Positions 1-8,710 of a stretch of 35,362 nucleotides of DNA are shown piece by piece (position 1 is the stretch's first letter; every line of letters begins with the position of its first letter). The stretch comes from Bryobacterales bacterium (GTDB taxonomy: Bacteria > Acidobacteriota > Terriglobia > Bryobacterales > UBA6623), in contig JAPPLB010000167.1 of NCBI GenBank assembly GCA_028819575.1, positions 1 through 35,362 of the forward strand, written 5' to 3'. The position numbers and the translations under genes were made by a program. The notes under the pieces were generated by a model, which worked only from the letters and a program-made list of their open reading frames with translations, did no database searches and had not been told where the DNA came from.

Positions 1-142
1 TGCTTGCCGTGCTCAACGTACTGTTCAAGTACGCCTGCGCGCGCCAAGCGGCTCTCGCCTTTTTCCTCCGCCCGGCTTGCGCCTAGGTCCTGACGGCCCT
101 CTCACGCACTTCGCCTCGCCACGTGGCGAGAAAGGCAGGCTA
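1..142 (+). repeat. Dispersed TIR element, copy 1 (right part, cut by window start)
   Basis: Right part of the dispersed repeat. It begins in the conserved core (TGCTTGCCGTGCTCAACG), carries the short inverted repeat CGTAC-7 nt-GTACG, and ends with the terminal repeat GAGAAAGGCAGGC followed by TA at 141-142. It holds a perfect 16-bp palindrome, CTCGCCACGTGGCGAG, at 115-130. Like the outer copy at 31131, it carries a variant segment TTTTTCCTCCGCCCGG (about 60-75) and the AAAGGCAGGC end variant. The next gene to the right ends 22 bp beyond. An in-frame TAG lies exactly at 140-142, so the present TGA at 164 is the first of two stops. Confidence 0.85.
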
Positions 143-163
143 AAGTCGTGGCGAGCAAACCGA

Positions 164-1942
164 TCAGTCGTCCGGGCAGCCTTCCAACGCGAACACAACG
201 ATAGAGTCATCTTCGAAACGTGGCTCGCCGCAAGACTGCGACAGGTCCGCTCGCATCCGTTGATATTTCTCGTCAGTGATGCCGCCCAGGCGTCTTACTC
301 GTCTCCGCTGAACCATGTCGCCGGGATCGGATGACGCCAGCATGCGCTCGCGATAACTCTGTATTCGTTTCTTGTGAATCACCACGAATGCGAAGCCGAG
401 ACTTTTGAGTCGTCCCGCATCGACCGATCGTTCCAGCCTGGGAATCCCTGTCAGATCGCTGAGCGCCGGTTCCTCTTCGATAAACGATTGCGCGCGGGGA
501 GCGATGGTTGAGACGTAACCGCCATTGATCGGACGACCGTGAACCGTCTGAGCGACAAGGTTGTGAGCCGAGCGGCTGCGTTGGTTCGACGGGATGTCAA
601 AGACAGCAGCGTCTTCCGAATTGGCCGCCAACTGATCGTAGATCGGCGACGTCTCGACCGGGCGGGTCGGCAGGGGCAACCAGGAATACTCGACCAGAAT
701 CGCCAAGGCGAGTAAACCGAACTTCCAATCCGGTTTCTTGCGAAACGCCGTCCATCCCAAGCCGGTCAAGACCGCCAGTCCCAGGCCCGTGAGGATCATG
801 AAACGGTTCGCGACCCGCAACAGGTCAAAAATGGGAAGCTGCTCAAGCAGGTAGAAGGGCAAGGTGACGGCCTCGATGACTTCATGTCCCCAATAGGGGT
901 GGCGTCCGAGCGCCAGCACGGTCGCGCCGAACGCGAACAGCGCCCAGTAAATCGCCCCCGGACGCCGTCGCAGCAAGGCCAGGAAGACAAGCAGCAACGG
1001 GACAAAGCCCAGGTAGGCGACAAAGCCAGGGGAGCGGTAGGGTTGATCGAGATACGCGCGGGACGCCATGTCACCCCACAGCGAGTGCCCATAGTGGGGG
1101 ACAAAGAGATATGCCGCTTCGATGCCTCGGTTTTGCGGCGGCTTGTGATAGTAAGCGTCTTCCACGAATGCCATTTCGACCATTAGAGGCGACAGCAACG
1201 GCATGATGAGCAGAAAAGCAAACAGGCCGGCCAGTATCCAGTTGCGAAGCAGCAGACGACGCGACCGTGACCGACGAATGAAATCAACAACAGCCATCGG
1301 AATGAGGGCCAATACCAGCTTCAAACCGGAATGCCAGCTACAAAGCGCGTTCAACGCAAAGCAAAGACCGGTTCGGACGACATTGCCCGATCCGCCCATG
1401 CGGTCAAGCCGGACGAAATAGAAAAGGGTCAGCGGGATGAACTGCAGTGAGACGAGATTCAAGTGCTCCAGAATCTGCTCCATCGTCTGCGGGAAAAACG
1501 CGAAGACCAGCCCAGCCAAAAACGCGCCTCGCGCTTCCGAGGTCAATTCACGCACGAGCAGATACATCCCGAAACCGGAAATCCAGAGCGCCAGGAGGAT
1601 GCAGAAGTTGTAGGCCGCCGCCGGGCCAAGGGTGGCCGTGATCGGAAGAGCGATCAGCATGTTGAACGGCGAATGCGTGTGGAAGATCAGTTTGCCTCCG
1701 GTCGGATGGAAGATCAGCGGACTGAAGTAGGGATGCTGCCCAAGATCCAGCAGCGCCGTCTTCCACCACCAGAAATTCCAGTAGTTCTGCCATAGATCGC
1801 CGGCGCCTCCAGGCACCGAACCGATGAAATCAGCGGTGAGTGGCCAAGTCATCAGCACGGCCAGCGCGAGATACAAGCCGGCCACGATCCGTGAGCGACC
1901 CAGCAGCCGTTCGACGCGGGTCTGCGCAGAATGGTCGGTCAT
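164..1942 (-). CDS. Polytopic membrane protein, GT-C glycosyltransferase-like
   Basis: About 592 residues with roughly ten or more hydrophobic spans alternating with short loops. The N-terminal part has a first membrane segment, then an aromatic-rich exoplasmic loop (GDLWQNYWNFWWWKTALLDLG) and HPTGGKLIFHTHSPFN before the next spans; this is the layout of GT-C-fold lipid-linked glycosyltransferases and of related unnamed membrane proteins. The last roughly 150 residues are soluble, probably periplasmic. I cannot name a donor or acceptor. No start has a clear ribosome binding site; I prefer the ATG at 1942, but one 33 bp upstream (1975) is also in frame. It is last in a minus-strand run after the gamma-glutamyltransferase gene, 133 bp away. 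The family call is weak; a membrane protein is certain. Confidence 0.7.
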   Translation of the reverse strand: MTDHSAQTRVERLLGRSRIVAGLYLALAVLMTWPLTADFIGSVPGGAGDLWQNYWNFWWWKTALLDLGQHPYFSPLIFHPTGGKLIFHTHSPFNMLIALPITATLGPAAAYNFCILLALWISGFGMYLLVRELTSEARGAFLAGLVFAFFPQTMEQILEHLNLVSLQFIPLTLFYFVRLDRMGGSGNVVRTGLCFALNALCSWHSGLKLVLALIPMAVVDFIRRSRSRRLLLRNWILAGLFAFLLIMPLLSPLMVEMAFVEDAYYHKPPQNRGIEAAYLFVPHYGHSLWGDMASRAYLDQPYRSPGFVAYLGFVPLLLVFLALLRRRPGAIYWALFAFGATVLALGRHPYWGHEVIEAVTLPFYLLEQLPIFDLLRVANRFMILTGLGLAVLTGLGWTAFRKKPDWKFGLLALAILVEYSWLPLPTRPVETSPIYDQLAANSEDAAVFDIPSNQRSRSAHNLVAQTVHGRPINGGYVSTIAPRAQSFIEEEPALSDLTGIPRLERSVDAGRLKSLGFAFVVIHKKRIQSYRERMLASSDPGDMVQRRRVRRLGGITDEKYQRMRADLSQSCGEPRFEDDSIVVFALEGCPDD

Positions 1943-2075
1943 CGAGGAACAGAAAGGAGCACCGGCGGTCGGCATCAGCGCCGGTCAGCAGGAAGGCGCG
2001 TTTGTGATCGCCCCGCGCGTCTTGAACCAACGATCATAGCAGCGGTCCCTGCGCGGAAACGCAACGGCGCGGGTG

Positions 2076-3782
2076 TCACCAGGTCAGCGCATGCCCGTCG
2101 CGCCGCGGGTCAGCCCCGCCGGCCAGCGACCCAGTAAGGGGATCGCGGTAAACGCCCTGCACTCCACCCGCATTGCCCGGCTTCACCAACCTGTGTCCAA
2201 GTCCATGCAGGTCCTCGAAGACCTGCGCTGGAAATCCCAATTCCAGATACGTTCTCGAGTCGGACGGAACCGGTGCTCGACCACCGCTACGGTTGACCAT
2301 CATGCGCGGCGACGCGATGGCATGCTGCACGTCCATGCCATAGCCAAGAACCTTCGTAATCACCTGCCCAACCGTCTGAGGGATCGTATACCCCCCTGCC
2401 GCTCCGACGGCCATCAACAGCTTGTCACCCTGCATAACGATGGCCGGCGTCATCACGCCCTTGGCGCGCTCGCCGCCCTCAAGCAGATTCACGTGGTCCT
2501 GTGGGTCGAGCACAAAACCGTAGCGATGACCATTGTTAAGGAAGATGCCCGTGTCACCCGCGATCACACCACTTCCGAATCCGCTGACCAGCGACTGCGT
2601 AAAGGCAACCGCGTTGCCCCAGCGGTCGGCGGCGGCGAGGCTGGTGGTGCCGACGGAGGGCAGCAGCGGTCCGGGAAACGCGGCCGCTTTCTTGCCGTCG
2701 ATCTTCTTCCGCTGCTCGGCGGCATAGGACTTCGAGATCAGGCGCTCTACCGGGATGTCCGCGTCTTCCTTGCCGGTGTTGTAGCGATCGTCGTCGGTCA
2801 GCGCGAGCTTTGCCGATTCGATCCAACGATGTGCGAAGTCGGTCGAGTAGAGGTCGAGATTCTCGAGATCGAAACCCTCCATGATGTTCAAGAGCTGGAA
2901 CATCGACAGCCCGCACGAACCCGGAGGCATCGCGTAAAGCCGATGCCCGAGAAAGTCAATCGAGATCGGATCGCGCCAACGCACATCGAAGTTCTCGAAA
3001 TCGCCCTTCGTGAGAATCCCGCCGTTACGCTGAAAGAACCGGACCACTTCACCACCCAAATCGCCCTTGTAGAAGTCGTCGGCGCCATTCAGGGCAATTC
3101 GGCGGAAGCTGCGGGCAAGGTCCTTTTGCTTGATCACTTCGCCCATGCGCGGCGGACGCCCGTGCGGCAGGAAGACGCGCGCCGACGTGGGAAACGCGGC
3201 CAGCTTGTCAGCCATGCCTCGCAATGACAGCTCGTCGTACTTCGAGATCACAAAGCCTCGTTCCGCCAACTCGATCGCCGGCTCGAAGACGTCACCCAGA
3301 CTCATCGTGCCGTAACGGTCGAGCGCTGCCGCCCAGCCCTTCAAAGCGCCCGGGACGATCGGCGCGAGATAACCCTGGTCGCAATCCTTCTCGGTGAACA
3401 TGTCGAGCCGCGCGGCCGACGGGCTCTTGCCCATCATGTCGAGCCCTACGACTCTGTCCTCCGCCGCAAGGTAGATCAGCATGAACCCGCCGAATCCGCC
3501 CATGCCCGACATGTAAGGCTCCGCCACGTTCAGCGCAGCGGAGGCCGCCACGATGGCATCGATGGCATTGCCGCCATTCATCAATATGCGCAGGCCTGCC
3601 AGGGAACCGTGCTGGTCGGCGGTCGCCACCGCGCCGTTTCGGCCCCAAACGACGCGATGCGCCTTACCCTCGAGCTGAGGGTGGTCAAAGCGGACCGTGT
3701 CCCCAACCTGTTGCGCATTTACGAGAGACGCGGCTCCTGCACCGAGCCCGATAGTGGATAGAAAACGGCGTCGATTCATCAT
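2076..3782 (-). CDS. Gamma-glutamyltransferase family protein, Tat-exported
   Basis: 568 residues, the usual size of an Ntn-hydrolase gamma-glutamyltransferase proenzyme. The N-terminus NRRRFLSTIGLGAGAASLVNA is a twin-arginine signal. Family landmarks are GGNAIDAIVAASAALNVAEP (about 69-88), the glycine-rich GSGVIAGDTGIFLNNG region and GAAGG near the C-terminus. The expected cleavage and nucleophile threonine is T379 in VGTTSLAAAD. In the classical motif the second Thr is followed by His (TTHxSVVD), but here it is Ser, so autoprocessing or activity may differ. Members cleave gamma-glutamyl amides such as glutathione, or acylate amines, in the periplasm. GGGAGAAGAA precedes the ATG. It lies 51 bp after the esterase/SMP-30 gene, probably in one operon. 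Substrate is not determinable. Confidence 0.9.
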   Translation of the reverse strand: MMNRRRFLSTIGLGAGAASLVNAQQVGDTVRFDHPQLEGKAHRVVWGRNGAVATADQHGSLAGLRILMNGGNAIDAIVAASAALNVAEPYMSGMGGFGGFMLIYLAAEDRVVGLDMMGKSPSAARLDMFTEKDCDQGYLAPIVPGALKGWAAALDRYGTMSLGDVFEPAIELAERGFVISKYDELSLRGMADKLAAFPTSARVFLPHGRPPRMGEVIKQKDLARSFRRIALNGADDFYKGDLGGEVVRFFQRNGGILTKGDFENFDVRWRDPISIDFLGHRLYAMPPGSCGLSMFQLLNIMEGFDLENLDLYSTDFAHRWIESAKLALTDDDRYNTGKEDADIPVERLISKSYAAEQRKKIDGKKAAAFPGPLLPSVGTTSLAAADRWGNAVAFTQSLVSGFGSGVIAGDTGIFLNNGHRYGFVLDPQDHVNLLEGGERAKGVMTPAIVMQGDKLLMAVGAAGGYTIPQTVGQVITKVLGYGMDVQHAIASPRMMVNRSGGRAPVPSDSRTYLELGFPAQVFEDLHGLGHRLVKPGNAGGVQGVYRDPLTGSLAGGADPRRDGHALTW

Positions 3783-3833
3783 TTCTTCTCCCTCGATGCC
3801 AAGTCCGTCAGGGACGAGGCAGGTACTGAACGT

Positions 3834-5576
3834 CTATAGCCGCGGTTTCGGCGGCTTCACCGGCTCCCAAGGGAGCACACCCTTCACGCGCATGCGCCGG
3901 CGGAACACCTTGTCGCCAGCCGTAACATACAGCGTTTGCAGATCGGGTCCTGCGAAGACAGCATTCGATAACGGACCCGGCTGCGGCTTGCCGATGATAC
4001 CAACCACACGCCCCGGCTGATCGCAAATCTGCAACCCGACGAGGCTAGTCACGTAGAGATGACCGTCACCTGCCATCGTCATCCCGTCCGCACCGCTGCG
4101 GCTTGACCGGTCGGGCGTTTCAAGGCGGTAGAACGGTTGTCCGTTGGCCAACGAGCCGTCTCTCTGAATCTGAAACGACCAGACCCATTTGCCCCACGAA
4201 TCCGCCACCGTCAACAACGACTGATCCGGTGACAGCATGATGCCGTTCGGCCTCTCGATGCCTTCGTGCACGACACGCTTGTTGCGGTCGCTGTCGACGA
4301 ACCAGACTTTCTTGTTGCGGGGGTCCGTGAAGTAGATCCCGCCCTTTGCGGTCACAACCAGATCGTTCGACTGCACATCGTCGACGACGGTTTCCTCGCC
4401 TCCGTCCGGGGCGTAAGCCACGATTTTCCCACGGCCGTTCGCACAGGCATAGAGCTTGCCGTCAGGGCCGAACATCAACCCGTTCGCCGCACCGGTGTTC
4501 TCCTGGAAGACTGTTACTATCCCCCGCGTGTCGACCTTGTGAATGCGGTTGTTGGGAATGTCGGTAAAGAAAACGTTGCCGCTCTTGTCGACTGCCGGAC
4601 CTTCGGTAAAGCGATGCCCCTCACTCACAAGTTCCCACTCGGAATCCGGATGGAGCATCTCGGTGATCAACTGCCGCACGCCTACTGACGTCGGCTTCCT
4701 GATCGGAACGCGATGATCGCGCCACAACCAACGCAGGGCATCGGGATAGATGGAACGGCCATGCTTGTTGTCGTGCCCTCCCTTACCGGCTACCCACTTC
4801 GTTTCGTAGCCGGCAAATTCGAGAGCCGCAGCCATGCCCTGGTTGGCGAGCCACCAACTGCCGGCATAGTGGTTGAGGTCGTTCGAGCCGTCCTGGAGGA
4901 ACACGCGCAACGGCTTCGGTTCCATCTTGCGAATGAGCGTGGGATAGACTTGCCCTCCTCGCAGGTTGGTGTAGCTCCCAATGAAGCTCAGCACACGCCG
5001 AAAGGCGGCCGGCCGATTCCAGGCGACGGTGAAGGAGCAGATCGCCCCGGAGCTGAGACCGCAGATCGCGCGGTCATTCGGGTTGTCCGAGAGGTTATAG
5101 CTCTTGCCAACCTCCGGCAGGATCTCCTCGATCAGAAACCGAGCATAGCGGTCACCCAACGCGTCGTATTCGAAGCTGCGGTTGTAGCGCGACTGCTGAT
5201 TTTCGCCAAGTGCGGGCAGAACTCCCGGGCTGATGAAGATACCGATCGTCAGCGGCATCTCCCCTTTGTGGATCAGGTTGTCGAAAACAGTCGGAGTGAA
5301 CCAACCCTTATCCCGATCGTCACTGACGTAACGGTGCCCGTCTTGAAAGACCATCACCGCGGCAGGCCTGTCGGCTGTGTACTGCGCCGGTGCATAGACC
5401 CAGTAATCGCGTACTGTGCCGGGGAAGATCCTGCTCGTCCACACATGCCTGGTGACTCTCCCTGTCGGCACTCCGGCCTGAGGCTCGAAATCGGGCCCGA
5501 GCGGGTACTCCTCGCCCGTCAACATCACCGGCAGCCAAAAGCAGAGAAACAGAATCAGTAGAGCGGCTCGGGGCAT
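3834..5576 (-). CDS. Secreted esterase fused to SMP-30/gluconolactonase propeller
   Basis: 580 residues with a signal peptide (about 1-21, LILFLCFWLPVML). Residues 35-290 match a Fes/esterase-D-type alpha/beta hydrolase: nucleophile elbow GLSSG with S175, probable acid D229 in FLQDGSND, and a His at 268 or 272 in GKGGHDNKHG. Residues 310-575 form an SMP-30/gluconolactonase/LRE-like six-bladed propeller: metal-ligand candidates E325 (EGPAVD), the Asn in GAANGLMFGPDG, the Asn in RPNGIMLSPDQS and the following Asp (VADSWG). The two activities would hydrolyse an ester and a lactone, consistent with carbohydrate catabolism in the periplasm. It is the first gene of the run 5576 to 164 and is divergent from the sulfatase at 5669. 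The two-domain call is firm; substrates are unknown. Confidence 0.88.
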   Translation of the reverse strand: MPRAALLILFLCFWLPVMLTGEEYPLGPDFEPQAGVPTGRVTRHVWTSRIFPGTVRDYWVYAPAQYTADRPAAVMVFQDGHRYVSDDRDKGWFTPTVFDNLIHKGEMPLTIGIFISPGVLPALGENQQSRYNRSFEYDALGDRYARFLIEEILPEVGKSYNLSDNPNDRAICGLSSGAICSFTVAWNRPAAFRRVLSFIGSYTNLRGGQVYPTLIRKMEPKPLRVFLQDGSNDLNHYAGSWWLANQGMAAALEFAGYETKWVAGKGGHDNKHGRSIYPDALRWLWRDHRVPIRKPTSVGVRQLITEMLHPDSEWELVSEGHRFTEGPAVDKSGNVFFTDIPNNRIHKVDTRGIVTVFQENTGAANGLMFGPDGKLYACANGRGKIVAYAPDGGEETVVDDVQSNDLVVTAKGGIYFTDPRNKKVWFVDSDRNKRVVHEGIERPNGIMLSPDQSLLTVADSWGKWVWSFQIQRDGSLANGQPFYRLETPDRSSRSGADGMTMAGDGHLYVTSLVGLQICDQPGRVVGIIGKPQPGPLSNAVFAGPDLQTLYVTAGDKVFRRRMRVKGVLPWEPVKPPKPRL

Positions 5577-5668
5577 CTTTTTCTCTCGGCGCGATTATAG
5601 CCCCACTTCGGGTACGGAAGAAAATCCAACTGCCATGCCGTGTGCGCTATGATGCTTCGCGATTATCG
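5577..5668. promoter_or_regulatory. Divergent intergenic region
   Basis: This 92-bp gap separates the minus-strand esterase/SMP-30 gene from the plus-strand sulfatase, so it must hold promoters for both. TATGAT at 5648-5653 resembles a -10 box for the sulfatase, but the -35 is poor and the leader would be very short. I see no clear operator. Confidence 0.3.
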
Positions 5669-7105
5669 ATGCAACCCCATCTCAGCCGCCGCGCCTTTGC
5701 GCACCTGGCTATCGGTGCAACAGCCGCAGCCCTGTCGTCCAGCGGCTGCAGTCTCCGCAACAAGCCCCGCCGCCTCGGGGAAGCGCCCAACATCATCCTC
5801 GCCATGAGCGACGACCAAGGCTGGGGCGACACGGGTTACAACGGCCACCCTCACCTGCGTACGCCCTATCTCGACGAGATGGCACACAAGGGTCTGCGGT
5901 TCGACCGTTTCTACTCCGCCTCCCCCGTCTGCTCACCTACACGCGGCAGTTGCCTCACTGGACGCCACCCCTATCGTTATGGCATTTTTCATGCCAATTC
6001 CGGTGATGGCGCTTCGTTCTATCCGCTCCCGTCCGAAGAGTTGACACTCGCCGAGGCTCTCAAGCCTCTGGGCTATGCCAGCGGACACTTCGGCAAATGG
6101 CACCTGGGAGACTTTCAGGGCGAGAAAAAATCGTCGCCCTCCGACAATGGTTTCGACGAATGGTTCTCAACGGTACGCAAAACTCCAACGTACGACCCGG
6201 AAGGCTATTGGTCGAACGGCGAACCCGTTACGGACGTACTCGAGGGTGATGACTCGACTCATATCGTGAGCCGCGCGCTGGACTACATCCGGCGCAAGGT
6301 CGATGAGTGCAGGCCTTTCTTCGTGACGCTTTGGTTTCACACACCCCACTTGCCCATCATTTCAAAGGGCAACCACCGCACCATCTACGGTGGCCATGCC
6401 GGCCAATCGCCGAACTACTGGGGCGCGATCAGCGCCATGGATGAACAACTCGGCCGGCTGCGGCGTGAACTGCGGCGGATGGATGTCGCAGACGACACGA
6501 TGATCTGGTTCTCGAGTGACAACGGACCGGAAGGGGCAGAACAGTCCCCTGATCAGCCCGGGGCCACGGGCGGTCTTCGAGGCCGCAAACGCAGCCTCTT
6601 CGAAGGCGGAATTCGCGTCCCAGGCCTGCTTGAATGGCCTTTGCGCATCCCGGAAGGCCGAGCCACCACCATTCCTGTGGTCAGCTCGGACATTTATCCA
6701 ACGATTCTGGATGCATTGGACCTGACTCCTGGGAATCAACCTGAACCGATTGACGGGATCAGCCTGCTGTCCCTGATCGAAGGCGACATGAGCGAACGTT
6801 CCAGCAACATCGCTTTCGAAACTGATCGTCATGGTGAGCGCATTCCTAAACTCGCGCTCATTGGCAACCGCTACAAATTGATCTCCCGATTGGATGACTC
6901 ACCGGATCTACTTTTTGATCTCGTGGACGATGTGAAGGAAGCGAATAACATCGCGGATGAGCGCCCCGGGATTGTTGCGGCAATGCGGAGGGAAATGGAG
7001 GAATGGCGCGCGTCCTGTGACGCAAGCCGCAACGGCAGCGATTACCTGGCAGCCCGTGGTAAAAGTCACGCGGGCGGCGTTACGCGCCGGGGCCCGATGA
7101 AGTAA
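5669..7105 (+). CDS. Type I sulfatase, Tat-exported
   Basis: About 478 residues from the chosen ATG; an in-frame GTG nine codons upstream (5642) is possible. The N-terminus LSRRAFAHLAIGATAAALSSSGC is a Tat signal ending at a Cys, although Ser at -3 makes the lipobox weak. The alkaline-phosphatase-superfamily sulfatase core follows: metal site NIILAMSDDQGWGD, then the formylglycine motif CSPTRGSCLTG (Cys about residue 88), so it needs a formylglycine-generating enzyme (none in this window). GKWHLGD and SSDNGPEG complete the metal and active site. It would hydrolyse sulfate esters, probably on polysaccharides or glycosides, outside the cytoplasm. It converges on a TauE/SafE exporter gene. Family is sure; the substrate is unknown. 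Confidence 0.95.
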   Translation: MQPHLSRRAFAHLAIGATAAALSSSGCSLRNKPRRLGEAPNIILAMSDDQGWGDTGYNGHPHLRTPYLDEMAHKGLRFDRFYSASPVCSPTRGSCLTGRHPYRYGIFHANSGDGASFYPLPSEELTLAEALKPLGYASGHFGKWHLGDFQGEKKSSPSDNGFDEWFSTVRKTPTYDPEGYWSNGEPVTDVLEGDDSTHIVSRALDYIRRKVDECRPFFVTLWFHTPHLPIISKGNHRTIYGGHAGQSPNYWGAISAMDEQLGRLRRELRRMDVADDTMIWFSSDNGPEGAEQSPDQPGATGGLRGRKRSLFEGGIRVPGLLEWPLRIPEGRATTIPVVSSDIYPTILDALDLTPGNQPEPIDGISLLSLIEGDMSERSSNIAFETDRHGERIPKLALIGNRYKLISRLDDSPDLLFDLVDDVKEANNIADERPGIVAAMRREMEEWRASCDASRNGSDYLAARGKSHAGGVTRRGPMK

Positions 7106-7451
7106 CGCCTGGTCGTTCCAGGAACACGGCGCTGCACCCTCTGTGCCGATGACCGGAGGCGGCGCGTAACCCTTTGGGCGACGGACATTTGCGCTCGTCG
7201 GCTTTGTCGTTCGTCGGAGGAGATCACCCGGATCGCCATCCTCCTCACTTCGCGCCGAGGATGAGCAGGAGCCCGCCGCGCCTACCACGCGACTTTTACC
7301 ACGGACTGCGAGCCCACCCCCAGGAGGACCGTGCTTCCTGAGGTGTTCAGAGGGTTCGAACCAGGCTTTGGGTTGACCGGGAGCACAATCCGAGGAGCTT
7401 GTGCAGCGCTACAGTACGGTGTTTCGAAGAAATCCTCTGACGCTGCCAGCA
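7106..7451. other. 346-bp convergent spacer without recognised gene
   Basis: Space between the sulfatase and TauE/SafE 3' ends. A small hairpin CCTGG-TCGTT-CCAGG at 7108-7122 lies directly after the sulfatase stop but lacks a T-run. A minus-strand open frame continues through 7282-7450 with a Pro/Asn/Ser-rich tail (VLPVNPKPGSNPLNTSGST), which could be a decayed secreted-protein end, but it has no start or homology that I recognise. Confidence 0.4.
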
Positions 7452-8255
7452 TCAGGAACTCCAGTTCCGGTAGAAAATGACCGCTGCGAGAACGCAGAGG
7501 ACGTACGCGAAACGGCGCTGCAGTACCCGTGGGTCGGATCGCAGCGTGATCCGTGGACCGATTTGAGCTCCCACTGCTACCAACACGGCCGGAATGAGCG
7601 TAGAGGACCAATCCAGAGACGACGCCGCAATGTGTCCGGCGAAACCGCTTGCCGCGGTCAACATCACCATGAAGGATGCACAGCCGAAGGCGATTTCGAT
7701 GGACATCCCGAACAGCAAAACCATCAACGGGATCTTCAGAAAGCCCCCAGCAGTGCCCGTAAGTCCGCTCATGACCCCGATCACGAACCACAACGGCAGA
7801 CCGGCGAGCAGATTCACGACATATCGTTGACCTCCCAACTCTCGATGCCAGCGCCAGGGAGCCGCATCACTCGCGACTTCTCTGCCGTTGCCTCCGTAGT
7901 TCTTGAACATCGATACGGCAGCCAACAGTACGACTGACCCCAGAAAGACCATCAGCAACTCGGGAGAGAACCGATATGCGTACAGCCCGCCCAAAAACCC
8001 TCCCGTACCAGCGGCCATTTCGAGCACGATCGCCATCGGCCAGTCAATCCGCCCCGCACGGCCGAAGATGATTGTCGAACTCAATGCCGTAAGCACAATA
8101 AAAAGCTGACTGCGTGCGGCCGCGAGGTGGAAATCGACGCCGAAGAACACCTGAACCGGCGTATAGAAGACGCCTCCGCCCTGGCCGTGCATCGAAAAGA
8201 CCAAGGCGCTTGCCCCGAGAATCAGGGCCATCGACAACAGCTTGAAGCTCAACAT
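7452..8255 (-). CDS. TauE/SafE (TSUP) family sulfite/organosulfonate exporter
   Basis: 267 residues, almost all hydrophobic, with about eight membrane spans in two repeats. Each repeat carries the TSUP glycine-rich signature: HGQGGGVFYTPVQVFFGVD with a following AAARSQ near residues 23-50, and SGLTGTAGGFLKIPLMVLLFG near 163-184. Family members move sulfite, sulfoacetate, thiosulfate or other small anions across the inner membrane. It is convergent with the sulfatase at 5669, so a role in sulfur-anion balance after desulfation is a reasonable inference, but TSUP proteins also occur in other contexts. No strong ribosome binding site precedes the ATG. Confidence 0.88.
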   Translation of the reverse strand: MLSFKLLSMALILGASALVFSMHGQGGGVFYTPVQVFFGVDFHLAAARSQLFIVLTALSSTIIFGRAGRIDWPMAIVLEMAAGTGGFLGGLYAYRFSPELLMVFLGSVVLLAAVSMFKNYGGNGREVASDAAPWRWHRELGGQRYVVNLLAGLPLWFVIGVMSGLTGTAGGFLKIPLMVLLFGMSIEIAFGCASFMVMLTAASGFAGHIAASSLDWSSTLIPAVLVAVGAQIGPRITLRSDPRVLQRRFAYVLCVLAAVIFYRNWSS

Positions 8256-8710
8256 CTACTAAGGAGTATCGGTAAAGCGGGGTCTCCCCTTCGTGCCCCG
8301 AGTGCGAGAGGAGAGAAACCACCATCGCAAACCAGGACGCTACCTCGCAACCTGATCGCAGCCCCCCGGACTCGTTCTCCTGAATCGCATGTCAAGAACC
8401 GTGCCGCGCACTGCCCAGCACGGCAGTGAAGGATAGCGGGCAGTCCTTTTCAAAAATCAAACTTCTCCTGGGGCCGTCTTCCGACTCGCTCTCTCCACCG
8501 TCTCGGTCATCCAGGCTTTGAGGCTTTTCCCTGGGTATCGGCGGGGGCGGCGGCCACCCGATTGGCGAACAGGCAGCGGTTTTTACGAGAAGCGAGAAAC
8601 GAGACCGGTCGTGCCGGACTCGCCTGCCGTCCGCACATCTCGAACACCTGTTGTTCTGACGCGCTGTTGTCGAAACCCGGTAGAACGCGGCAATGCAGAT
8701 CGAGCAAATT
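8256..8710. other. 455-bp spacer without recognised gene
   Basis: Separates the TauE/SafE start from the 3' end of the oxidoreductase gene. It contains only short overlapping open frames on both strands with no family features. It should hold the TauE/SafE promoter near its left end. I see no repeat copy or terminator with a T-run. Confidence 0.4.

Noticed and set aside
2073-3227. 384-codon plus-strand open frame opposite the GGT-like gene
   Set aside because: Antisense shadow in GC-rich DNA; no family features, while the minus frame has the complete GGT motif set.
7108-7122. CCTGG-TCGTT-CCAGG hairpin after the first sulfatase
   Set aside because: Five-base stem with no T-run; too weak to call a terminator.
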